Made by a program: the position numbers and the translations under genes | Assembly: GCF_002967765.1 (NCBI RefSeq) | Contig: NZ_PUHY01000010.1 | Coordinates: 930,001-994,000, forward strand | Source of the DNA: Blastopirellula marina | GTDB lineage: Bacteria > Planctomycetota > Planctomycetia > Pirellulales > Pirellulaceae | Reading direction: 5' to 3' | Length of the DNA: 64,000 nt | Shown: positions 1-7,425 of the stretch, piece after piece | Layout of the letters: the number at the start of each line of letters is the position of its first letter | How positions within the stretch are numbered: position 1 is the first letter of the stretch | The notes under the pieces: model-generated | Seen by the model: only the letters and a program-made list of their open reading frames with translations | Database searches by the model: none | Told to the model about the DNA's origin: nothing

Positions 1-894
1 AACTTCATCGGCCAAGGTTTCCGGGGCGGCGTTCATGGTATGAGCGATCGCCTCGAGACCGGCCGGGCCTCCTCCAAACACGCGGATGATCGTGCTCAAG
101 TATTTGCGATCCTGGTTATCAAGACCAAGCTTGTCAATCTCTTGCATCTTCATCGCATCATGAGCGAGATCGAGCGTAATGTGTCCATCCGCCTTACTCG
201 TGACGTAGTCGCGAATCCATCGCAAGCGGTTATTTGCTACCCGTGGAGTTCCACGACTCCGCTGCGAAATCTCAAGCGACGCATCATCCTCAATCGTCAC
301 GTCCAGTTTCGCAGCGTTGCGCCGAATGATCTCGGCAAGCTCTTCATTGGTATAGAAATCAAGATGTTCTCGTAAGGGAAAACGATCTCGTAGGGGTGCC
401 GTAAGCATCCCGCTACGCGTTGTCGCGCCGATAAGTGTGAACGGTTTGATCTGCAGATTGATGGTCCGGGCATTGGTCCCCTCCCCGAGCACGATATCGA
501 TGCGAAAATCCTCCATCGCGGTATAAAGGTATTCTTCAACCGCTTTGGGCAGACGATGGATTTCGTCGATAAACAGAATTGAACGCTCGTCGGCGTTGGT
601 CAGGTAGGGTACGAGATCTTTCGGTGCTTGTAGTGCCGGTCCCGAAGTAAGTTGAAAGTTAACCCCCAGGTCCTTAGGAATGCAAGTCGCAAAGGTTGTT
701 TTACCGAGCCCAGGGGGACCATCGAATAGGATGTGCCCTAGCGGTTCATCCCGTTTCACGGCCGCGTCGACCACCACTTTCAGTCGTTCGCGGACTTCCA
801 ACTGGCCGACCATTTCGGAGATGGATTGTGGGCGGAGGCTACGATCTTCCTCGTTGGGGCTGTCATCGCCGCGCAAAACCGTTTCCCTGCCCAT
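1..894 (-). CDS. ruvB: Holliday junction branch-migration helicase RuvB (3' part outside window)
   Basis: RuvB is the AAA+ motor that, with RuvA, drives branch migration of Holliday junctions. The 298 codons in the window are open to position 1, so the C-terminal winged-helix end is missing. Seen: Walker A GPPGLGKT near residue 60, Walker B FIDEIHRLPKAVEEYLY, the presensor hairpin region MEDFRIDIVLGEG, sensor GATTRSGMLTAPLRDRF, and the start of the DNA-binding domain. The region just after Walker A (FATCIPKDLG) differs from the usual LAxIIAxE text but keeps the helix. The ATG at 894 lies behind a weak AGGGTGCCAGG leader. ruvC and ruvA lie 3.7 kb upstream on the same strand, so the three genes are near each other but not contiguous. 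tspO starts divergently 131 bp away. Confidence 0.96.
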   Translation of the reverse strand, partial: MGRETVLRGDDSPNEEDRSLRPQSISEMVGQLEVRERLKVVVDAAVKRDEPLGHILFDGPPGLGKTTFATCIPKDLGVNFQLTSGPALQAPKDLVPYLTNADERSILFIDEIHRLPKAVEEYLYTAMEDFRIDIVLGEGTNARTINLQIKPFTLIGATTRSGMLTAPLRDRFPLREHLDFYTNEELAEIIRRNAAKLDVTIEDDASLEISQRSRGTPRVANNRLRWIRDYVTSKADGHITLDLAHDAMKMQEIDKLGLDNQDRKYLSTIIRVFGGGPAGLEAIAHTMNAAPETLADEV

Positions 895-1024
895 CCTGGC
901 ACCCTTTAATTTCCCTGGGAAGACTTCAATGTCACGTGTAAGTGAACAAGTGTGGACTATTACGGTTCCACTATAACAAATGATCCCCGAGGTCGGAAAG
1001 TTCGGAATCCGGAGAGTGAGCAAG

Positions 1025-1531
1025 ATGGATAATCTACAAACCAGTCAACGTTTGACGCCAGTTTGGTTTCAAATTGCAGGTCTAGCTGCGTGGCTGCTCC
1101 TTTGCTTCGCTGCCGCGGGAGTCGGTTCATCGGTCACCATCCCGCAAATCCCGACTTGGTATGCTGAGATCAACAAACCGTCGTTCAACCCTCCAAATTG
1201 GATCTTTGGGCCAGTTTGGACTGCACTCTATTTGATGATGGCCTTTTCCGTATGGCTCGTGTGGATGAAAGCTGGTTGGCTCGACGCACCTGGGGCGCTG
1301 GGGGTGTTCTGCTTTCAGTTGCTGCTAAATGTGGCCTGGTCGGTCATTTTCTTTGGCCTGGAAAACCCCACTGCAGCGGCAATTGAGATTGTGATTTTAT
1401 GGGCGGCGATTGGTGCCACGATTGCCTTATTTTGGCGACACTCGCGAATTGCAGCCCTTCTCCTGACCCCCTATTTAGCCTGGGTCAGCTTTGCGGCCGT
1501 ACTAAACTTCTCCATTATGGCCTTAAACTGA
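1025..1531 (+). CDS. tspO: TspO/MBR family membrane protein
   Basis: TspO/peripheral benzodiazepine receptor homologues are five-helix membrane proteins that bind porphyrins, and in bacteria they are linked to tetrapyrrole and stress control. The 168-aa product matches family length. It carries the family signatures KPSFNPPNWIFGPVW (loop after helix 1) and LLLNVAWSVIFFGL, and ends in a hydrophobic helix with PYLAWVSFAAVLN. I chose the ATG at 1025, with GGAGAGTGAG upstream, over one 45 bp earlier; the extra 15 residues of the longer form have no family counterpart. The gene stands alone, divergent from ruvB. No tetrapyrrole gene lies next to it, so its physiological partner cannot be read from context. 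Confidence 0.93.
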   Translation: MDNLQTSQRLTPVWFQIAGLAAWLLLCFAAAGVGSSVTIPQIPTWYAEINKPSFNPPNWIFGPVWTALYLMMAFSVWLVWMKAGWLDAPGALGVFCFQLLLNVAWSVIFFGLENPTAAAIEIVILWAAIGATIALFWRHSRIAALLLTPYLAWVSFAAVLNFSIMALN

Positions 1532-1619
1532 CCACTTCTCACCCCTTCGCAATGCTCATCCCCGATCAGATCGCGAAACAGGTAGACGTGAGCAGCCTTG
1601 GACGACGATTTCCTGTTGT

Positions 1620-1635
1620 TGGCACCCCCTTTGCA
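1620..1635 (+). promoter_or_regulatory. Sigma-54 (-24/-12) promoter, consensus match
   Basis: TGGCACCCCCTTTGCA matches the RpoN consensus TGGCAC-N5-TTGCA exactly, with the obligatory 10 bp between GG and GC. Transcription would start near 1646, about 42 bp before the ATG of the 38-codon ORF at 1688. The site lies in the gap after tspO, not in coding sequence, and the only downstream gene on this strand is that small ORF. An activator site was not identified. Confidence 0.75.
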
Positions 1636-1687
1636 CTTGAGAAGAGCAGACACCCCATCACCCTTTCAAATCAAAGGAACCCTGACA

Positions 1688-1804
1688 ATGCCTGAAATCG
1701 CTGCCCTCGAAATGGTGCACGACGTTTCCGAACAACTTCATTTAGACATGCTGGAAACAGAAGTCATCCTGGAAGGAATGCTGTACGACGTTTACGTCAA
1801 GTAA
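1688..1804 (+). CDS. 38-aa acidic small protein under sigma-54 promoter (hypothetical)
   Basis: No known family is recognised. The product begins MPEIAALEMVHDV and ends LYDVYVK. It is acidic (about 10 Asp/Glu against one Lys), has no Cys and reads as one long amphipathic helix. Support for expression: a consensus sigma-54 promoter 50-70 bp upstream, an AAAGGAA ribosome-binding site 8-14 bp before the ATG, and a long hairpin 30 bp after the stop. An in-frame start at 1598 would add 30 residues, but it lies upstream of the predicted transcription start and is not preferred. Alternatively the transcript is a regulatory RNA and the ORF is incidental. The existence of the gene is inferred; its function is unknown. 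Confidence 0.5.
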   Translation: MPEIAALEMVHDVSEQLHLDMLETEVILEGMLYDVYVK

Positions 1805-1834
1805 GCACCAGGACAACTCAACACCACCTTAGCG

Positions 1835-1882
1835 GCCTGTTGGTTCTCTGCTTCAATGAAACGATCCAGAGATTTAACAGGC
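1835..1882. terminator. Two-step inverted repeat between convergent genes
   Basis: Nested arms GCCTGTT/AACAGGC (1835-1841, 1876-1882) and TCTCTG/CAGAGA (1845-1850, 1867-1872) can form one long hairpin between the small ORF and the convergent zinc-ribbon gene. There is no clear T tract on either strand, so factor-independent termination is uncertain; it could also be a 3'-end stabiliser. Confidence 0.4.
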
Positions 1883-1884
1883 TG

Positions 1885-2877
1885 TTAACGTGCTAGCGCA
1901 CCGCCGATTCCACCACACAAGACTGCGATGATCCCGATCGCCAATGCCACAGCGACGACGGTTCCGAGCACGACCATAAAGCGCTGATACGACACAGGCC
2001 CCTGCCCCGTCGATTTGCCGGTTTGGCCGTTAATAAGAAAGCGATAGACCTGTTCTTTGTATTGGTAGGCCATAATCCAAACTGGCAGCAGCATCGGTTC
2101 ACTGCTCATGTTTTGTACGCGAAGATTAGCCTGCACATTTCGGCTATTTTGCGGAACGAATTTGGCATCGATCGAACGCCGTTCGAGCGACTCTAATCCC
2201 GATAGTGCCATCGGTCGCGCGTACTTCCGAGCGACATTGAATTGTTCGACCGTGAAATGATCGAGATCGACTTCATCAGGTGGAACCGCATGCTCCATCT
2301 CAAAGGGGCATAACTGCGACGTCTCGTTTGGTGTCAAAGCGCCACTCGCCCCCACCAAGACACCTTCATACCGGGCTCGATGCTCGCCCGATAATGGATA
2401 CCAGTCGCCACTTGCTCCGTAAGGAGTCTGACTTGTGTCGGCTGTCCAGTAGGTGAAGACGTCGGCGGCGAAAACCCAATAGGGGACGTATACCGGCACC
2501 ATGTTCTTGATGACGGCCCTTTCGGAAAGATCAGGGGGACGCCAGAACCCTTTCCCGATCGCCTCGCGTAAGATCTGCTGAGCGTCTGCCTCTTTCACAT
2601 TAAAAGGCAACACTCTTCTAGGGGCGATGACCTTGTGATCTTTCCCTTTCTCCAACTTGGTCGAGCCACAGAATGGACAGCGCAGCGCACTCGCTTCTGC
2701 CGAGTAACTCATCGCCGCACCGCAGCCAGAGCAAGTAAAGCTGTGGGTCGAGATCGTGGTCGTGGGGGCGTGAGTATCTTTGCGATGCGGTGCTTCGGTA
2801 CCGCAGTTCCCGCAGAATAGATCTTCTTCGTCGATCAATCCGCCGCAGACGGTGCATTTTTCGAGAAGGTCGCTCAT
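1885..2877 (-). CDS. Double zinc-ribbon, tail-anchored membrane protein (330 aa)
   Basis: Function unknown. Two zinc ribbons are visible: CTVCGG...FCGNCG at residues 9-27 and FTCSGCG...LRCPFCGS at about 48-72. A soluble middle domain follows, with the pattern FWRPPDL, VYVPYWVF and DWYPLSGEHRARYEGVLVGAS. The C-terminus has LLPVWIMAYQYKEQVYRFLINGQTG and then one hydrophobic helix, so it is probably anchored to a membrane by its tail. It is a clear paralogue of the 378-aa protein encoded just upstream (same ribbon order, same NGQTG motif, same tail), and the 32-bp gap implies one operon. Such proteins are often mislabelled as primosomal-N'-like only because of the zinc ribbons; nothing here looks like a helicase. 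Confidence 0.85.
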   Translation of the reverse strand: MSDLLEKCTVCGGLIDEEDLFCGNCGTEAPHRKDTHAPTTTISTHSFTCSGCGAAMSYSAEASALRCPFCGSTKLEKGKDHKVIAPRRVLPFNVKEADAQQILREAIGKGFWRPPDLSERAVIKNMVPVYVPYWVFAADVFTYWTADTSQTPYGASGDWYPLSGEHRARYEGVLVGASGALTPNETSQLCPFEMEHAVPPDEVDLDHFTVEQFNVARKYARPMALSGLESLERRSIDAKFVPQNSRNVQANLRVQNMSSEPMLLPVWIMAYQYKEQVYRFLINGQTGKSTGQGPVSYQRFMVVLGTVVAVALAIGIIAVLCGGIGGALAR

Positions 2878-2909
2878 GAGTTGCCTGGTGTCTTTGCTCT
2901 ACGGGAAGG

Positions 2910-4046
2910 TCAACGCGTGGCGGCTGCAAGAAGCATGATAACGATCACAATCAGGGCCACAACCGCAAGCCCAGCGCCGATCGCGCCCCAGATCCGCTTC
3001 CACGAAACGGGCTTATCGCCCGCGATCAAACCGGTTTGCCCATTGACCAAAAAGCGGAAGACTTGATCCTGATATCGATATGAAAGCAAGTAGATCGGCA
3101 GCAAATATAAATCGGAATTCTCGAACGAGAACTCCGTCTTCACGACCAGACCTTTATTCGTATCGCCCGGCAGAAATTGCGTGATATTGGAACGCTCGCG
3201 TCGATAGAACTCTTCATAACAGATCTTCTTCGCTTCTTCGATTTCCATCTGATACTCTTCGGCCGCCCAGCCAGCGAGGAAGTACGGAGCATATCGCTTA
3301 GCCGCCAGGAGCGAAAACGGTTTGATTCGCTCGGCGTCAGATTGAGCCAATCCTTTGCTTGCCGAGATCATGTAGCCGCTGTAGTACTTATGATGCTTGC
3401 CTGCGAGTGGCCACCATTCCGTCTTTTGCACGCGGCGCGTTTTCCTGACCGTTTTTCCGTTCTCACGCGTCGTGTAAGACTCGGTGACGTAATAGTGTTC
3501 GCCGATCGTCCCTTCCCAGCGACTTTCCGCCAGCATGGAAAAACTCCAGAACGGGAGATAGACGCCCCGCATCTTCTCTTCAATTTCGGCCATATGCAAA
3601 TCGCCTGGCCGATACCATGCATTCCCCTTGATCCAGGCCCGGAACTTTTCCATTGCTTGTTCAGGCGTCACACGAAAGGCAATGACAAACTCAGGCAATT
3701 GCCGCCCCGTGACGTCGGGTGCATACTCGACCACGTAGGTCGAATCACAGAAAGGGCAGACATAGCTCAGCTCTTGCGGATCGATCGCAACGTTCGCGCC
3801 GCAGGTTTTGCAGTGAAAGTACTTCTTATCCGTCTCCTGAGCACGCGGGGCCTTCTCGGCAACTTTCACTTCATGAGGCGTTCCACATGCAGGACAGAAC
3901 TTATCATCCGGCTCGACTGGGCAGCCACAGCTAGGGCAAGGCTCGCCCTGCGGCTGGGCGATCTCAGCAGCCACTAACGCTTCATCATCGACGACCTCAG
4001 CGGCCACCATCGGTTCTTCGGAAGTCGAACTATCCACGGAACTCAT
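2910..4046 (-). CDS. Double zinc-ribbon, tail-anchored membrane protein (378 aa), paralogue of next gene
   Basis: First gene of a two-gene operon of paralogues. After a ~45-residue acidic leader come zinc ribbons CPSCGCP...FCPACGT and FHCKTCG...YVCPFCDS. The middle domain has GDLHMAEIEEKMRGVYLPFW and a Lys/Arg-rich insertion (GKTVRKTRRVQKTEWWPLAG) that is shorter in the sister protein. The end is LPIYLLSYRYQDQVFRFLVN-GQTG plus a C-terminal transmembrane helix. I chose the ATG at 4046, which gives the MSSVDSS start. An in-frame start at 4142 would run through the inverted repeat and the end of the GxxExxY gene and is unlikely. No catalytic motif is recognised; the paired ribbons suggest protein or nucleic-acid binding at the membrane, which is inference only. 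Confidence 0.85.
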   Translation of the reverse strand: MSSVDSSTSEEPMVAAEVVDDEALVAAEIAQPQGEPCPSCGCPVEPDDKFCPACGTPHEVKVAEKAPRAQETDKKYFHCKTCGANVAIDPQELSYVCPFCDSTYVVEYAPDVTGRQLPEFVIAFRVTPEQAMEKFRAWIKGNAWYRPGDLHMAEIEEKMRGVYLPFWSFSMLAESRWEGTIGEHYYVTESYTTRENGKTVRKTRRVQKTEWWPLAGKHHKYYSGYMISASKGLAQSDAERIKPFSLLAAKRYAPYFLAGWAAEEYQMEIEEAKKICYEEFYRRERSNITQFLPGDTNKGLVVKTEFSFENSDLYLLPIYLLSYRYQDQVFRFLVNGQTGLIAGDKPVSWKRIWGAIGAGLAVVALIVIVIMLLAAATR

Positions 4047-4084
4047 GACGGGGTTGGGGGGAAATAACTTGTAAGAAGATGAAG

Positions 4085-4118
4085 TTAACCACGGATAATA
4101 CGGATGGGCACAGATAGG
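4085..4118 (+). repeat. Inverted-repeat copy A flanking the GxxExxY gene
   Basis: A 34-bp element just after the stop of the GxxExxY gene contains AACCACGGAT, ACGGATGGGC and ACAGATAGG. These are three spaced versions of ACGGAT/ACAGAT. Read on the plus strand it matches 25 of 34 positions of the minus strand of copy B at 4518-4551. Confidence 0.65.
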
Positions 4119-4120
4119 AA

Positions 4121-4495
4121 TTAGCGAACCACGCGTTTCCAAGCAAGTTTTGCGTGTTTGAAGTTCAAAAGAAGAGCTAACGACAATTTCGTCATGTTTA
4201 AATAGCCAATCATTTGAGCTGTATGGGCCTCATCAAAAGAAGCCACAACTTTCGTATCAACGATAACTAACTCATCAATGATTAAGTCGGAAATGAGGAT
4301 ACCGATCACTTGATCGTCATAGTGAACAGCAAACTGACGTTGTTGCTCAACCTTTCGACCTTGTTTTTCGAGTTCTATGACCAGCGATCTTTCATATAAC
4401 TTTTCATCAAGCCCCGGCTTCAGGCGATTCAATACAAACATAGCGGAACCAATGATCAATTCACTGATTTCCGCATGAATGAGCTCTCTTGTCAC
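4121..4495 (-). CDS. GxxExxY family protein (PD-(D/E)XK nuclease-like)
   Basis: A 124-aa protein of the GxxExxY family, assigned in Pfam to the PD-(D/E)XK nuclease superfamily. The naming motif appears as GLDEKLYE near residue 28. The putative active-site pattern appears as SDLIIDELVIVDTK, that is Asp followed by D-x-K, and the C-terminal LLLNFKHAKLAWKR is typical. I chose the GTG start at 4495 because GAAAGGG lies 5-8 bp upstream. The family is common in planctomycetes and cyanobacteria, often in several scattered copies, and its biological role is not established. Here the gene is framed by inverted repeats at 4085-4118 and 4518-4551 that end within a few bases of its termini. Confidence 0.85.
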   Translation of the reverse strand: MTRELIHAEISELIIGSAMFVLNRLKPGLDEKLYERSLVIELEKQGRKVEQQRQFAVHYDDQVIGILISDLIIDELVIVDTKVVASFDEAHTAQMIGYLNMTKLSLALLLNFKHAKLAWKRVVR

Positions 4496-4517
4496 AACGC
4501 CCTTTCTCAGTTCACCT

Positions 4518-4551
4518 CTTATCCGGGCTCATCCGTGAAATCAGTGGTTGA
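4518..4551 (-). repeat. Inverted-repeat copy B flanking the GxxExxY gene
   Basis: On the minus strand this reads AACCACTGAT, then CACGGATGAGC, then CGGATAAG, matching copy A in the opposite orientation with 9 mismatches in 34 bp. It lies between the ruvA stop codon at 4560 and the GTG start of the GxxExxY gene at 4495. Confidence 0.65.
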
Positions 4552-4559
4552 AATCTTTC

Positions 4560-5189
4560 CTAACCTTCCTGATGAGCGATTTTGTACACTGCCTGGACCA
4601 AGGAATCCACGTCCTTGTAGCTCTTTTTCTCGGCTAGTGCCTTTTCGATCAGCTTTCTGGCCTGCGTTTCGGAGTGGCCTAGCTGCATAAGTACCTCGAA
4701 TGTTTCGGTGGCCACATCACGTGAAGCATCGGGACTTTCGCCATCGGCTCCGGTAATCAACAAGGCAAACTTCGGTACCTTGCGGCGCAGCTTCGCCACA
4801 ATCCGTTCGGCGGTGGCTGGGCCGATACCAGGAAGGGCCGACAAACCTTTGACGTCCTGTTGTTCGATCTGATGAGCGACTTCTTGGACTGGACGGACCA
4901 TGGCTCGCAAAGCTTTTTTGACGCCGACCCCATCCACCGAGCAAAACAGCTCGAAGAATTCGCGTTCGACATGATTCGAGAAGCCAACCAAGCGAGGGGT
5001 CATTCGCCCACGCGTCGGATCACCGTCCAGGTAGTTAATCGTATGAAACGACACCGACTTGCCGACTTGAGCTTGGACCTGACGACGAACGAACTCAGGC
5101 ACCAACACTTCGTATTCAAACGGCTCGGCAGCCAGGGTGACGCTGGCCATATCGACTGAAACAAGCTTACCGGTGATTTTCGTAATCAA
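4560..5189 (-). CDS. ruvA: Holliday junction DNA-binding protein RuvA, TTG start
   Basis: RuvA binds the four-way junction and loads RuvB. The 209-aa product starts with the family N-terminus (M)[11 protein letters not shown], has the OB-fold domain ([10 protein letters not shown]... is the usual hxxVRED region), helix-hairpin-helix motifs [13 protein letters not shown] and [14 protein letters not shown], and the RuvB-binding C-terminal three-helix domain ([16 protein letters not shown]). I chose TTG at 5189: it aligns with the family start and lies 13 bp after the ruvC stop. The in-frame ATG at 5261 would add 24 residues translated from inside ruvC. ruvC and ruvA are therefore probably translationally coupled. 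Confidence 0.94.
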   Translation of the reverse strand: MITKITGKLVSVDMASVTLAAEPFEYEVLVPEFVRRQVQAQVGKSVSFHTINYLDGDPTRGRMTPRLVGFSNHVEREFFELFCSVDGVGVKKALRAMVRPVQEVAHQIEQQDVKGLSALPGIGPATAERIVAKLRRKVPKFALLITGADGESPDASRDVATETFEVLMQLGHSETQARKLIEKALAEKKSYKDVDSLVQAVYKIAHQEG

Positions 5190-5202
5190 AACAGAAGATC
5201 CA

Positions 5203-5697
5203 TCAAAAAGCGGAGGCGACTTTACTGAGATAATGATGACACAGGGCAACGGCCAACGCATCAGCCACGTCGGCCGGTTCCGGCACTTCCGAAAGCCCCA
5301 ATTCTCGACGGATTGAATCCTGCATTTGATTCTTGGGAGCCCGACCGCTGCCGGTCAGAATCTTCTTAATCTGCGTGGCCGAGTAATGCTTGAGCGGCAA
5401 TTCATTCTGAGCGGCCGCCAAACAAAGAACGCCGCGAGCATGCCCCATGATGATCGCCGTCTTAGGACGATCGTAATGTGAATAGAGCTCTTCCATCGCC
5501 ATCACTGTCGGCTTAAGCGAGGTGATGACATCGGTAATCCCTTCATGGATTTCCAGCACACGGGCCGGCACATCGCCGCGGGTCTTACCTCGGACCACGC
5601 CTGCTTCAACGATCGAAACCCCGGTCGGGGCAATGTCGATCACACCGTAGCCAGTGATATTCAAGCCGGGATCGATGCCGAGAATTCGTTGCCGCAT
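5203..5697 (-). CDS. ruvC: Holliday junction resolvase RuvC
   Basis: RuvC is the endonuclease that resolves Holliday junctions. The 164-aa product has the RNase H-like fold signature: first catalytic Asp in ILGIDPGLNITGYG, catalytic Glu in MAMEELYS, and the two C-terminal acidic residues in PEPADVADALAVALCHH. The DNA-binding segment HARGVLCLAA and the QIKKILTGSGRAPKNQM loop match the family. I chose ATG at 5697; an in-frame TTG at 5721 would add eight residues (MKQRPAKD) before the conserved start. It is the first gene of the ruvC-ruvA unit, with cysS 123 bp upstream on the same strand. Confidence 0.95.
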   Translation of the reverse strand: MRQRILGIDPGLNITGYGVIDIAPTGVSIVEAGVVRGKTRGDVPARVLEIHEGITDVITSLKPTVMAMEELYSHYDRPKTAIIMGHARGVLCLAAAQNELPLKHYSATQIKKILTGSGRAPKNQMQDSIRRELGLSEVPEPADVADALAVALCHHYLSKVASAF

Positions 5698-5787
5698 ATC
5701 CTTTGCCGGTCTCTGTTTCAACCCTGAAGGGATGTCACCGTTTGTTGTTGCAACCAGGTCGCCCCGTTGGGCTATGAAGCAGGGCTT

Positions 5788-5805
5788 GGTGCGTCGAGAC
5801 GCACC
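5788..5805. repeat. REP-like palindrome
   Basis: GGTGCGTCGAGACGCACC is a perfect 8-bp inverted repeat around GA, followed by CTACG. It lies 16 bp downstream of the cysS stop and 90 bp upstream of ruvC. It resembles dispersed REP-type palindromes; a second copy was not seen in this window. It may act as a 3'-end hairpin for cysS. Confidence 0.4.
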
Positions 5806-5820
5806 CTACGAAAATTGCTG

Positions 5821-7362
5821 TTAGCCTTTACGCCACAAAGTGCCGTCTTTCCGGTCTTCCAGCGTGATGCCGCACTCCGTGAGGCGATCGCGAATGAGAT
5901 CGCTGGTCTCGAAGTCCTTCTTCTTGCGTGAATTCGCCCGAATCTCGATCACCAAACTCATCAGCTGATCAACGAGCCCGGCATCTTCGCTGCTGTCCGC
6001 TTCCGGTTTGGTGGCAAACAGTCCCAAGATTGCGGTCAGTTCGCGAAGGGTGGCCATCGCTTGGTCGAGCGAACTGGTATCGGCACCCTTGGTCTCTTCC
6101 AGCTTCTCTTGATCGATCGCCTTGTTAATCCCACGAACGATCTCGAACAACTCACTCACACCGCCACCGGTGTTGAAGTCGTCGTCCATTTTTTCGAGGT
6201 AGGCATCTCGGTGCTGCTTGATCAGCGATAGCAGGACATCGTCGCCAGCTTCGAACGCACCTTCTTGGCGAGTCTTTGCGGGGACGATGTCGTAGAACGA
6301 CTTGCCGGTGATTCGCTCGTATCGCTCAAACAATCGCAGGAACGTATCGAGACCAGTGCCCGCTTCTTCGATCGCCGGTTCACTAAACAAGATCGTACTG
6401 CGGTAATGGGTTCGCAGCAGGAAGAAACGAATTCGCTCGCCCCCTTGTCGCTTGATCAAGTCGGCCAAACCCCCAGCACCGGCACTACGGCTCATCTTAC
6501 CGCCGGCACTTGGTTCTTCGGGGCTATCCTTCTTATCACGGTCCGCCTTGCCACCAATCTTGCCGGCACTAGGATCGCTGCGCAACAGACCGTTGTGCAT
6601 CCAGTAATTCACCATCGGCTTACCGTGGCAGCACTCACTTTGAGCGATTTCGTTTTCATGATGGGGGAATGTTAAATCGAGACCACCGCCATGGATATCA
6701 AAGGTTTCACCGAGAATTCCTTTGCTCATTGCGGAGCATTCGATGTGCCAGCCAGGCCGTCCCTTGCCCCACGGGCTTTCCCAGGACGGCTCGCCTGGTT
6801 TGGCTTTTTTCCATAGAGCGAAGTCGCCCGGCGATCGTTTGCTGGCAGCGGCACCGCCCCCTTCCCCTTGCATCGAATCGACGCTGCGGTTGGTCAGCTT
6901 GCCGTATTCAGGGTCCTTGGTGACTTCAAAGAAGACATCGCCGTCAACATCGTAGGCAAAGCCTTTGTCGATTAGGTCTTTCACGAACTGAATGATGTCG
7001 TCCATACAGGCCGTGGCCCGTGGCATGTCGTCAATCGTTGTTACGCCAAGGGCAGCCAAATTGCCAAGGTAGTCGGCGATATTCTCTTCGGCGACTTCCA
7101 ACATCGACATCTTACGTTCGTTCGCTTTATGGATCAGCTTATCGTCAACGTCGGTAATATTGACCACCAAGCGAACATCGTAGCCACTGTGTTCGAGGTA
7201 GCGTTTGACCGTATCGAAGATGACGGGACCGACCATGTGACCGATATGGGCTTCGGCGTAGACGGTCGGACCGCACAAATAAATGCCGACCTTGCCAGGC
7301 TCAACCGTTTTGAATTCTTCCTTGGAACGGCTTAGCGTGTTGTAGACCCTCAGGTTACTCAT
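5821..7362 (-). CDS. cysS: Cysteinyl-tRNA synthetase
   Basis: CysS charges tRNA-Cys with cysteine. It is a class I synthetase of 513 aa, somewhat longer than the usual ~460-480. Seen: zinc ligand Cys30 in [12 protein letters not shown] at 39-42, the second zinc Cys in GWHIECSAM and zinc His in FPHHENE (234-235), GGGLDL, and a KMSKS loop present as KMSRS (289-293). A hydrophilic insertion of about 28 residues (261-288, Lys/Asp/Gly/Pro-rich) separates WMHNGLL from KMSRS, where most homologues have only a few residues. The protein otherwise looks intact. ispF is encoded 63 bp upstream on the same strand, so the two may be co-transcribed. Confidence 0.97.
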   Translation of the reverse strand: MSNLRVYNTLSRSKEEFKTVEPGKVGIYLCGPTVYAEAHIGHMVGPVIFDTVKRYLEHSGYDVRLVVNITDVDDKLIHKANERKMSMLEVAEENIADYLGNLAALGVTTIDDMPRATACMDDIIQFVKDLIDKGFAYDVDGDVFFEVTKDPEYGKLTNRSVDSMQGEGGGAAASKRSPGDFALWKKAKPGEPSWESPWGKGRPGWHIECSAMSKGILGETFDIHGGGLDLTFPHHENEIAQSECCHGKPMVNYWMHNGLLRSDPSAGKIGGKADRDKKDSPEEPSAGGKMSRSAGAGGLADLIKRQGGERIRFFLLRTHYRSTILFSEPAIEEAGTGLDTFLRLFERYERITGKSFYDIVPAKTRQEGAFEAGDDVLLSLIKQHRDAYLEKMDDDFNTGGGVSELFEIVRGINKAIDQEKLEETKGADTSSLDQAMATLRELTAILGLFATKPEADSSEDAGLVDQLMSLVIEIRANSRKKKDFETSDLIRDRLTECGITLEDRKDGTLWRKG

Positions 7363-7425
7363 GACTTATGCCTTTAACCGCAGTCGCTGCTGGGCGTCGA
7401 TTTTAGGAATTCGAATCGAGAAAAA

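Larger units (their letters stand above)
4085..4551 (-). mobile_element. Putative cassette: GxxExxY gene between 34-bp imperfect inverted repeats
   Basis: One ORF encoding a PD-(D/E)XK-like GxxExxY protein is closely bracketed by inverted repeats: one begins 2 bp after its stop, the other 22 bp before its GTG start. The unit is about 470 bp and sits between ruvA and the zinc-ribbon pair. No transposase, target-site duplication or att site was recognised, so mobility is inferred only from the repeat geometry. Confidence 0.4.

Noticed and set aside
3177-3977. 266-codon frame antisense to the 378-aa zinc-ribbon gene
   Set aside because: No family pattern or ribosome-binding site; the opposite strand encodes a protein with two zinc ribbons and a paralogue next to it.
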